Origin: an uncultured Eubacteriales bacterium
GTDB taxonomy: Bacteria > Bacillota_A > Clostridia > Lachnospirales > Lachnospiraceae
DNA length: 6,556 nucleotides
Reading direction: 5' to 3'
Assembly: GCA_900321365.1 (NCBI GenBank)
Contig: ONVT01000079.1
Location: forward strand, 1 to 6,556
Shown: piece by piece, positions 1 to 4,342 of the stretch
How positions within the stretch are numbered: the stretch's first letter is position 1
Layout of the letters: each line of letters begins with the position of its first letter
Program-made: the position numbers and the translations under genes
The notes under the pieces: model-generated
Seen by the model: only the letters and a program-made list of their open reading frames with translations
Told to the model about the DNA's origin: nothing
Databases searched by the model: none

Positions 1-17
1 ATACCGTTTCTCTTCAT
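1..17 (-). CDS. 5' end of an unidentified gene leaving the left edge
   Basis: An ATG at 17-15 is followed by AAG AGA AAC GGT (M-K-R-N-G) up to the window edge. A purine-rich leader precedes it, with AGAGGT ending about nine bases before the ATG and a second AGAGGAG further upstream. A promoter-like pair lies at 95-123. The basic start (MKRN) would suit a signal peptide or a membrane protein, but five codons cannot identify a product. The call depends on the ribosome binding site and promoter context, not on protein similarity. Confidence 0.5.
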
Positions 18-85
18 AGTCTTCTTACCTCTTTTCTCCTCTCAGCGAAATGTCTGCGCACATTTTTCTCAGACAGCCATCCCTG

Positions 86-119
86 TTTCTCGCTTTTATA
101 GTGATGTATTTCCGAGAAA
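86..119. repeat. Inverted repeat bracketing the left promoter
   Basis: TTTCTCG (86-92) and CGAGAAA (113-119) are perfect 7-bp inverted arms 20 bases apart. One arm overlaps the candidate -35 and the other falls at the predicted transcription start. That arrangement would suit a repressor operator, or a loop between two half-sites, but chance cannot be excluded for arms this short. Confidence 0.35.
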
Positions 120-123
120 ACAA
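95..123 (-). promoter_or_regulatory. Candidate promoter for the left-edge gene
   Basis: On the minus strand, TTGTTT (118-123) and TATAAA (95-100) are separated by 17 bases. The -10 matches the consensus at 5 of 6 positions and the -35 at 3 of 6. A start near 88 would give a leader of about 70 nt before the ATG at 17. The leader contains a short inverted repeat, TGTCTG/CAGACA (51-56 and 70-75). The prediction rests on sequence and spacing only. Confidence 0.45.
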
Positions 124-186
124 TACCACATCCCTTGATGTTACTCAACGATTCCTTCGAAGAATCTGACGAATGAACTATCAGCG

Positions 187-233
187 TTACAAGCCACGCC
201 TCAGCCGCGGGAGTGACGGAGCGTGACTTGTAA
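187..233 (-). terminator. Long hairpin just after glycerate kinase
   Basis: This is a 13-bp inverted repeat (187-199 with 221-233) with a 21-base loop, starting four bases after the glycerate kinase stop codon. The one non-Watson-Crick position is a U-G pair in the minus-strand RNA but a C-A mismatch in the plus-strand RNA, so the fold favours the glycerate kinase transcript. There is no U-tract after it, so it may be a processing or stability structure, or a dispersed repeat, rather than a classical intrinsic terminator. A smaller stem (150-166, five pairs plus a wobble) follows. The arm-plus-loop sequence resembles 1547-1583. Confidence 0.55.
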
Positions 234-237
234 TCTG

Positions 238-1377
238 TCAGCGCATGCTCATCCCGGTCCTGATAAAGCGGAACATGCGGATCGCGCCGCTGTAATACAA
301 TTCCTCCGCTCTCTCAAATGCTTCCTCCAGCGGCATCGGGGCATCTGTCGATGTCATCAGGGAGCAGATGCCATACCGGCAGATATCAAGGGCATCCTTT
401 CCGAGAGAGCCGCACAGGCCGACCGCCGGCACGCCCATTTTTTCCGCGTGCGTCCCGATCCCCTGCATCACTTTTCCGAAACAGCTCTGCCAGTCACATC
501 TGCCTTCGCCGGTCACGACCAGGTCAACTCCATCAAGCCGCTCGTCGAACCGGATCAGGTCGAGAACTGTCTCGATTCCGGACTGCATACTGCTCTTCAG
601 AAATACGCTCAGTGCCGCGCCAAGTCCACCGGCTGCCCCCGCGCCTTCGATCTGGTCGCAGTCAATCCCAAATGTCCTCCGGATCACATCCCTGTACCGG
701 AGCATTCCCTCTTCCAGACGCTCCTGTATCTGAGGGGTTGCCCCCTTCTGCGCGCCAAATGTCCACGTCGCCCCGTCTTTTCCACAGAGAGGATTCTTCA
801 CATCACACATGGTGATAATCTGTGTCTCCTCAAGACGGGAATCAAGGCCGCTGATATCGATCTCATGAACCCTTATCAGGTCTCTTCCGAACCCCTCCAG
901 CTCATTTCCCTCATAATCCAGGAAACGGACTCCGAGCGCGCGTGCGCAGCCCATGCCGCCATCGTTGGTGGCGGATCCGCCGATTGCCAGATACAGCTTC
1001 CGGTATCCGCGGTTCAACGCGTCCAGAATCAGTTCCCCCGTCCCGAAGGTGGTTGTGTTCATGGGATTGCGCAGATCGTCAGCAACAAGCGGCAGCCCGG
1101 ACGCGGAAGCCATCTCAATCACGGCTCTTCCGCCGTCAAGTATCCCGTACTGCGCTTCCACCTGCCGCATCAGCGGATCATGCACCAGGCACTTTACCGT
1201 CTTTCCGTTTTCCGCCTGTACAACGGCCTCTACGGTTCCTTCTCCCCCGTCCGCTACGGGAACACCATCCGTTTCACAGTCGCCGAATATTTCTTCGGCC
1301 GCCCTGGTCAGAAGGGAGATCGTCTGCCCGCTGGTCAGGCTCCCCTTGAAAGAATCCGATGCAAAAAGCAGCTTCAT
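238..1377 (-). CDS. glxK: Glycerate 2-kinase (GlxK/GarK family)
   Basis: This 379-residue cytosolic enzyme, of usual length for the family, phosphorylates D-glycerate with ATP to give 2-phosphoglycerate. It feeds glycerate from sugar-acid, glyoxylate or serine breakdown into lower glycolysis. The family signatures occur in order: DSFKGSL (8-14), PVADGGEGT (40-48), IGGSATNDGG (132-141), CDVKNPLCG (191-199), a glycine-rich GAGAAGGLG (245-253) and VTGEGRCDWQS (288-298). The start chosen is the ATG at 1377, because the family begins with a strand of the form MKLLFASDSFKG and AAGGGGG (1384-1390) lies six bases upstream. A longer frame to 1425 would add 16 unconserved residues. The gene stands alone, with about 900 bases of non-coding DNA upstream and a hairpin directly after the stop. 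No sugar-acid dehydrogenase or transporter is adjacent, so its substrate source is not shown by context. The family call is firm. The choice of symbol among glxK/garK is conventional. Confidence 0.95.
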   Translation of the reverse strand: MKLLFASDSFKGSLTSGQTISLLTRAAEEIFGDCETDGVPVADGGEGTVEAVVQAENGKTVKCLVHDPLMRQVEAQYGILDGGRAVIEMASASGLPLVADDLRNPMNTTTFGTGELILDALNRGYRKLYLAIGGSATNDGGMGCARALGVRFLDYEGNELEGFGRDLIRVHEIDISGLDSRLEETQIITMCDVKNPLCGKDGATWTFGAQKGATPQIQERLEEGMLRYRDVIRRTFGIDCDQIEGAGAAGGLGAALSVFLKSSMQSGIETVLDLIRFDERLDGVDLVVTGEGRCDWQSCFGKVMQGIGTHAEKMGVPAVGLCGSLGKDALDICRYGICSLMTSTDAPMPLEEAFERAEELYYSGAIRMFRFIRTGMSMR

Positions 1378-1499
1378 ATCGTGCCCCCTTCTCTGTTGTG
1401 TGCATCTGCCCTTATATTTCCACAAATGAAATCTACTGCCAATTGGAAGGATTCCACCGGGGTATATACTGCAGGCCGGACAGTTCCGTTATTATTTTT

Positions 1500-1529
1500 G
1501 TCATATCATTTCTCTCACTTAACCGTCAA
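1500..1529 (-). promoter_or_regulatory. Candidate promoter for glycerate kinase
   Basis: On the minus strand, TTGACG (1524-1529) and TATGAC (1500-1505) are 18 bases apart. The -35 is one base from consensus; the -10 is weak (4 of 6). It would give a leader of about 115 nt. An alternative TATATA lies nearer the gene (around 1463-1468) but has no recognisable -35. Confidence 0.4.
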
Positions 1530-1546
1530 GGGCATACACGGTCGGG

Positions 1547-1583
1547 TTACAAGTCGCACCCCCGCCGCCCCCGTGGCTGTGGG
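1547..1583 (+). repeat. Degenerate GC-rich element, copy B
   Basis: This sequence begins TTACAAGTC and carries CCCCCGTGGCTGTGGG. Its first 36 bases match the minus-strand hairpin at 199-233 at 27 of 35 aligned positions with one single-base gap, and seven of the eight differences are transitions. Its 3' part (1565-1583) also matches 4298-4316 in the channel terminator at 17 of 19 positions. Unlike the other two copies, it lacks the closing arm and does not form a good hairpin. Confidence 0.5.
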
Positions 1584-1646
1584 ACCGCCTCCGCGAGACA
1601 CCATAGCAGGAGCGTCGCTGAGATCCACTACTTACGACAGATCACA

Positions 1647-1663
1647 AAATTGTCTGACAACTT
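1647..1663. promoter_or_regulatory. 17-bp palindrome, operator-like
   Basis: The core TTGTCTGACAA (1650-1660) is a perfect palindrome around a central T. With the flanks, the symmetry extends to 17 bases with one mismatched pair. TTGTCNGACAA-type sites are typical of FadR-subfamily GntR repressors, which often control sugar-acid genes. It lies about 270 bases upstream of the glycerate kinase start, so a direct link is uncertain. A related sequence (13 of 15 matches) is on the minus strand at 2006-2020. Confidence 0.35.
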
Positions 1664-1674
1664 CGCTAATTTTG

Positions 1675-1713
1675 CGAACCACTTATTCATTTTTCGATCG
1701 AACAGGTGGTTCG
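1675..1713. repeat. 8-bp perfect inverted repeat
   Basis: CGAACCAC (1675-1682) pairs with GTGGTTCG (1706-1713) across a 23-base loop. The loop itself holds the palindrome TTCGATCGAA (1693-1702). No U-tract follows on either strand, so a terminator is unlikely. Its role is unknown. Confidence 0.4.
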
Positions 1714-1767
1714 AACCTTCATTCTTCACAAAAACAGTCAGGGTCACTTTTTTTGAGACATTCGATG

Positions 1768-1793
1768 GCCCCTCCGAATGCCCTCCGAGGGGC
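1768..1793. repeat. GC-rich hairpin beside the DnaA boxes
   Basis: Arms GCCCCTC and GAGGGGC (7 bp, perfect) enclose 12 bases. The element also contains two direct copies of CCCTCCGA (1770-1777 and 1781-1788). It ends four bases before the first strong DnaA-box-like sequence. There is no convincing U-tract on either side. Confidence 0.45.
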
Positions 1794-1797
1794 AAAG

Positions 1798-1869
1798 TTT
1801 TCCACACCCTCCCAGACCGCAATTCTGCGGGATGTAGACTTATTCACGGATTTATCCACATTATCCACC
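1798..1869 (+). other. Cluster of DnaA boxes (origin-like)
   Basis: Four sequences fit or nearly fit the DnaA box TTATNCACA, all in the same orientation: TTTTCCACA (1798-1806), TTATTCACG (1840-1848), TTATCCACA (1852-1860, perfect) and TTATCCACC (1861-1869). The last two abut directly. Weaker candidates lie upstream: TTATTCATT (1683-1691) and TTCTTCACA (1722-1730). Sequence to the right is richer in A and T (about 1870-2020). Such grouping is typical of oriC in Bacillota, but no dnaA, dnaN or rpmH is in the window and the flanking genes do not diverge. It could instead be a DnaA-titrating cluster or a control site. Confidence 0.6.
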
Positions 1870-2018
1870 AAAAATACGCCCAAATTACAGTGAATCCGAT
1901 CGTTGCAGATGCTGAACAACCGTTTTGGTGAAATTGATAAAAATTGCTGTCCATGGAAAAAATCCGGATTAGTACTTGACAATTGAAGAATAAGTGAAAT
2001 GGCGTAATTGACAGACAA

Positions 2019-2102
2019 TTTGATGTTGATGACCACTCCAACCTGCCGGACTGCCGGTGATTTGATGTTGATGACCATTCCAAACTGCCGGGCTGTCGGT
2101 GA
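2019..2102. repeat. Tandem duplication of a 42-bp unit
   Basis: Units 2019-2060 and 2061-2102 are directly adjacent and match at 38 of 42 positions. Three differences are C/T or A/G transitions and one is C/A. Each unit begins TTTGATGTTGATGACCA and ends with a CTGCCGG-like stretch and GGTGA. There is no third copy. The length is a multiple of three, but no credible gene crosses it. Confidence 0.9.
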
Positions 2103-2110
2103 AATGAATC

Positions 2111-2158
2111 TGCCTGCAAGGTAAAGGCCGGAGCAAAAAGGCGATCACACTGCAGGCA
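2111..2158. repeat. 8-bp inverted repeat
   Basis: TGCCTGCA (2111-2118) and TGCAGGCA (2151-2158) are perfect inverted arms around a 32-base A/G-rich loop. The element lies directly between the 42-bp duplication and the terminator hairpin. It may be part of an untranslated or small RNA structure, but no convincing promoter was found for one. Confidence 0.35.
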
Positions 2159-2166
2159 ACATTAAC

Positions 2167-2192
2167 GGGAGCGAATCCGAAGATCCGCTCCC
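2167..2192 (-). terminator. UUCG-capped hairpin, likely terminator of the hydrolase gene
   Basis: In minus-strand RNA this folds as an 11-bp stem, with one G-U pair, closed by C(UUCG)G, an exceptionally stable tetraloop. It begins 88 bases after the hydrolase stop codon. The sequence after it (GTTAATGTT) is only moderately U-rich, so termination may be partial. The UUCG loop exists only in minus-strand RNA, which favours that direction. Confidence 0.7.
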
Positions 2193-2231
2193 TTATGATA
2201 AATAATACTCTTTCCCAGGTCTGATGCTTCC

Positions 2232-2245
2232 GACCGGATCCGGTC
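2232..2245. repeat. 14-bp perfect palindrome after the hydrolase gene
   Basis: GACCGGATCCGGTC is fully self-complementary. It lies in the 3' untranslated part of the hydrolase transcript, between the stop codon at 2280 and the UUCG hairpin. CCGGATC occurs again at 2252-2258. It may add to the 3'-end structure; no specific function is evident. Confidence 0.4.
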
Positions 2246-2279
2246 TGTTTTCCGGATCTTGATTCCGGCCTTCTGTGTA

Positions 2280-4124
2280 TCAGACGAGACGCACCGCCGC
2301 TACCGGGCTTCTGTAGTTGTAAGCGCTGGTCTTGATTCCGGTTTCCGGATTGCTGGCGTGTACCACGGTTCCGTCGCCACAGTAGATCGCCACATGTCCG
2401 ATTCCGCCGTCACCATAGAACAGCAGGTCGCCGGCCTGAAGATCGCTCAGTGAAACCGGGGTGCCGCATCCGCTCTGCGCCGCAGCGTTGTGCGGAAGGC
2501 CGACTCCGAAGTTTGCATAGACCGACATGGTGAAGCCGGAGCAGTCCGTGCCGCCTGTGAGGCTGGAGCCGCCGTATACATATGGGTTACCGACAAACTG
2601 GAGCGCGTAGTTTGCGACCTGTGCTCCGATTGATGATCCTGAAGAGGAGGAGGACGATTCATAAGACTCCGCCGCGGAGGCGTCTTCCGTATAGGTTGTG
2701 TCAGTATAGGTATCGTCCGTATACGTCGTATCTGCAGCCGCCGCGTCAGTGTAGGTATCCTCCGTGTAGGCCGCGTCGTCTGTAGAAGACGCTTCCAGGG
2801 TCGCAACACTGTCTGTCGATCCGCACGCCGCCAGGTATGCGTTGTAGGCTTCAATTGCCGCGTTGGCCTTCGCTGTCGCGTCCGCCTCATCGGTCGCCGT
2901 CATCGCGTTCTCCTGGGCTGCCAGGTAAGCCTGGTACAGCGCGTCTACATCACCGGCCGAAGCCGCAGTCACCGTCGTATCGGTGTAAGTTGTGTCGGTG
3001 TAGGTATCGTCCGTATAAGTCGTATCCGTGTAAGTCGTATCCGTGTAGGTCGTATCGGTATATGCTGCGTCCGTATTCGTCGCGTCGGTATACACCGCGT
3101 CAGTGTTCGTCGCGTCGACCCAGGACTCTTCCGTGTAACCGGCAGATGCTGCCGCCGCTTCCTGCTCTGCGAGATACGCCGCGTATTCTGCCTCCTGCTG
3201 TGCAACCGCCGCAAGATATTCCTGCTCTTCGCGCTCGGACTGTTCCTGGACCGTCTCACCGGTCGGATAGACCGTCTGTGTGCTGACGTAGTCCGCGGAA
3301 ACATAGCCATACACACCGTTGTCCGTAACGACTTTCACCCAGTCGCCAAGATCTTCCACGACCTCAAGGTTCGCGTCCTGGCCGGCCATATCGACCACCT
3401 CAGCATCCTGAGACGCGTCAGAGCGGATATTCAGCGTTTCCGCACCGACACTTGCGTATGTGTAAGCCGTGTCCTTTGCGACCGCTTCCGCCTCTTCGCC
3501 GGTCGCGATCAGGTATCCGGCAACATAACCTTCCACATTTCCGGAGCGGATCTTGTACCAGCCGTTCTCATCCACATCCTCGATGTAGACGGAGTCGTTC
3601 AGGCTGAGCGAACCGACAATCTCGCCCTCCGTATCGCCCGAAATCCGCACGTTGACGGTTCCGCCGTCTCCCTTCGCGAATCCGGTCGTATCAACCATGC
3701 TCCGATCAAGCTCTGTCTGCTTCTCTGTCTGAGCTTCCGTCTGCGCCGCGGTCTCTTCCTGCACAGTTTCTTCCTGCGCAGCTGTCTCTTCCTGGACCTT
3801 GGGCTCTTCCTGTGCCGTGGTTTCTTCCTGGACAGTGGACTCTTCCTGAACCTTGGGCTCTTCCTGCGCAGCAGATTCCTCCTGCGTTGCGGTCTCTTCC
3901 GGAACCTTTGTTTCATCCTGTGCAGCAGGCTCTTCCTGTACTGCTGTCACTTTCTGTACAGCTATCTTGTTCTGCGAGGCATCCGCCTTTGCCGGTGCCT
4001 CTTCCACTGTCTGGTCAGCACCAAAGCCCGCCAGCGTCAGAGTAGCGCCATATGTCGCGCCTGCTCCTGTAAACATAAGGCTGGCCGTAAGCGCTGCCGC
4101 AATACCGGTCAATCTCTTTTTCAT
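2280..4124 (-). CDS. Secreted SH3b-NlpC/P60 cell-wall hydrolase
   Basis: This 614-residue exported protein is predicted to cut peptide stems of peptidoglycan. Order of parts: signal peptide (1-27, KKR then a hydrophobic stretch and an Ala-rich end); E/Q-rich repeat (62-137); SH3b domain 1 (about 155-207); SH3b domain 2 (about 228-281); Ala/Glu/Gln helix (295-328); YTDTT-type linker (336-384); short Ala-rich helical piece (388-434); second Y-T-D linker (453-481); Ser run (490-498); NlpC/P60 domain (500-614). The catalytic cysteine is C528 in TDCSGF. The partner histidines are H577 (GHVAIY) and H589 (VHAS), and GDLLFY is also present, so the enzyme should be active. NlpC/P60 enzymes of this type are usually gamma-D-Glu-diamino acid endopeptidases, and SH3b domains bind the wall. 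The start is the ATG at 4124, eight bases after GGAGG. A GTG three codons earlier overlaps that site. The gene appears monocistronic. Confidence 0.95.
   Translation of the reverse strand: MKKRLTGIAAALTASLMFTGAGATYGATLTLAGFGADQTVEEAPAKADASQNKIAVQKVTAVQEEPAAQDETKVPEETATQEESAAQEEPKVQEESTVQEETTAQEEPKVQEETAAQEETVQEETAAQTEAQTEKQTELDRSMVDTTGFAKGDGGTVNVRISGDTEGEIVGSLSLNDSVYIEDVDENGWYKIRSGNVEGYVAGYLIATGEEAEAVAKDTAYTYASVGAETLNIRSDASQDAEVVDMAGQDANLEVVEDLGDWVKVVTDNGVYGYVSADYVSTQTVYPTGETVQEQSEREEQEYLAAVAQQEAEYAAYLAEQEAAAASAGYTEESWVDATNTDAVYTDATNTDAAYTDTTYTDTTYTDTTYTDDTYTDTTYTDTTVTAASAGDVDALYQAYLAAQENAMTATDEADATAKANAAIEAYNAYLAACGSTDSVATLEASSTDDAAYTEDTYTDAAAADTTYTDDTYTDTTYTEDASAAESYESSSSSSGSSIGAQVANYALQFVGNPYVYGGSSLTGGTDCSGFTMSVYANFGVGLPHNAAAQSGCGTPVSLSDLQAGDLLFYGDGGIGHVAIYCGDGTVVHASNPETGIKTSAYNYRSPVAAVRLV
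2682..2768 (-). repeat. Second Y-T-D repeat tract in the hydrolase
   Basis: This encodes residues 453-481, made of YTED, DTYTD and DTTYTD units. The unit matches that of the longer tract at 2973-3119. The two tracts flank a small Ala-rich helical stretch and together form the linker between the SH3b part and the catalytic domain. Confidence 0.8.
2973..3119 (-). repeat. Main YTDTT repeat tract in the hydrolase
   Basis: This encodes residues 336-384. It starts with diverged DATNTDA units and runs into near-identical five-residue YTDTT/YTDDT units, about fifteen bases each at the DNA level (for example GTCGTATCCGTGTAA on the plus strand). Units near the catalytic side are the most alike, which suggests recent expansion by slippage or recombination. 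The protein stretch is acidic, rich in Thr and Tyr, and probably extended. Confidence 0.85.
3714..3941 (-). repeat. E/Q-rich repeat tract near the hydrolase N-terminus
   Basis: This encodes residues 62-137, an irregular repeat of six to seven residues of the form V/A-Q-E-E-P/S/T (for example KVQEES, TAQEEP). It links the signal peptide to the first SH3b domain. It is strongly acidic, with a few lysines, and probably acts as a flexible or helical spacer in the wall. Confidence 0.8.
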
Positions 4125-4132
4125 TGTCAACA

Positions 4133-4137
4133 CCTCC
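4133..4137 (-). promoter_or_regulatory. Ribosome binding site fixing the hydrolase start
   Basis: GGAGG (within TTCGGAGGTG) lies eight bases before the ATG at 4124. The in-frame GTG at 4133 shares its first base with this GGAGG and has no other Shine-Dalgarno, so initiation at 4124 is much more likely. It also gives a normal signal peptide start (MKKRL). Confidence 0.9.
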
Positions 4138-4172
4138 GAATTGCTCCCGTTTGTTTCGAAATTGTAATATTT

Positions 4173-4189
4173 GTTACAGAAATATTACA
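4173..4189 (-). promoter_or_regulatory. Perfect WalR-type box in the hydrolase leader
   Basis: On the minus strand this reads TGTAAT-N5-TGTAAC, matching all fixed positions of the WalR (YycF) consensus TGTWAH-N5-TGTWAH. It is also part of a 27-base inverted repeat (4163-4189, 10-bp arms around a 7-base loop). It lies at about +9 to +25 from the predicted transcription start. In Bacillus and Staphylococcus, WalR controls wall hydrolases with NlpC/P60 or similar domains. Assigning this site to a WalR homologue is an inference. Confidence 0.5.
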
Positions 4190-4203
4190 TCTCAACTGGT
4201 GTC

Positions 4204-4232
4204 ATATTAACAAACGGGGAAGAGGTTGTCAA
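4204..4232 (-). promoter_or_regulatory. Promoter of the hydrolase gene
   Basis: TTGACA (4227-4232, perfect -35) and TAATAT (4204-4209, 4 of 6) are separated by exactly 17 bases on the minus strand, in an AT-rich stretch between the channel terminator and the hydrolase. The start should be near 4197, giving a leader of about 73 nt with the hairpin at 4163-4189. Confidence 0.75.
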
Positions 4233-4249
4233 CAATAATTTTAAATTTT

Positions 4250-4266
4250 CGTAACAAATTTGTAAT
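4250..4266 (+). promoter_or_regulatory. Second WalR-like box upstream of -35
   Basis: The plus strand reads CGTAAC-N5-TGTAAT, one base off the WalR consensus (C for the first T). It is centred about 60 bases upstream of the predicted transcription start, a usual position for an activator site. It lies in opposite orientation to the box at 4173-4189. Confidence 0.4.
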
Positions 4267-4287
4267 AATTGGCAGGTGACGCAGTTC

Positions 4288-4327
4288 AAAAGGCCCACCG
4301 CCCCCGCGGCTGCGGGGGTGGCGGGCC
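4288..4327 (-). terminator. Intrinsic terminator of the channel gene
   Basis: A 16-position GC-rich stem (4292-4307 with 4312-4327; one mismatch and one G-U pair) with a four-base loop is followed on the minus strand by TTTT (4288-4291). It starts 15 bases after the channel stop codon. It separates the channel from the hydrolase promoter. Its core (4298-4316) resembles the element at 1565-1583. Confidence 0.88.
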
Positions 4328-4342
4328 CCGCACTTTCGCACG

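Larger units (their letters stand above)
1378..2279. other. Gene-free region of about 900 bases
   Basis: No reading frame here combines a ribosome binding site with protein-like composition. Short minus-strand frames (for example 1628-1822, 1719-2078 and 1844-2119) overlap one another, lack a Shine-Dalgarno and cross repeats and DnaA boxes, so I do not call them genes. The region holds, from left to right: the glycerate kinase leader and promoter, a GC-rich element (1547-1583), a 17-bp palindrome (1647-1663), an inverted repeat (1675-1713), a GC-rich hairpin (1768-1793), DnaA boxes (1798-1869), a 42-bp tandem duplication (2019-2102), an 8-bp inverted repeat (2111-2158) and a UUCG hairpin (2167-2192). 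Confidence 0.7.

Noticed and set aside
1416..1424. Further DnaA-box-like sequence ATTTCCACA
   Set aside because: It has two mismatches, is isolated, and is about 270 bases from the nearest box of the cluster, so it is within chance expectation.
1700..1722. GGTTCGAACC, resembling a tRNA T-arm
   Set aside because: The bases around it do not form a five-pair T-stem, and no acceptor, D or anticodon arm can be built on either strand. It is a short palindrome and part of the 8-bp inverted repeat.
1628..1822. Minus-strand frame of 64 codons
   Set aside because: It lies across the inverted repeat and the GC-rich hairpin, has no ribosome binding site, and matches no family I recognise.
223..1893. 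Long plus-strand reading frame of 556 codons
   Set aside because: It is antisense to glycerate kinase, which has every family motif. It has no ribosome binding site, and its protein is rich in Pro, His, Arg and Ser as expected of a shadow frame.
1976..2010. Plus-strand TTGACA that could start a small RNA ending at the UUCG hairpin
   Set aside because: No -10-like hexamer lies 16-18 bases downstream, and the UUCG loop forms only in minus-strand RNA.
1719..2119. Overlapping minus-strand small frames in the gene-free region
   Set aside because: They run through DnaA boxes and the 42-bp duplication, one needs a TTG start, none has a Shine-Dalgarno, and base changes between the two repeat units do not favour silent sites.
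4125..4197. Riboswitch in the hydrolase leader
   Set aside because: The leader is about 73 nt with a single AT-rich hairpin and shows no known aptamer motif. The hairpin is better explained by the inverted WalR-type half-sites.
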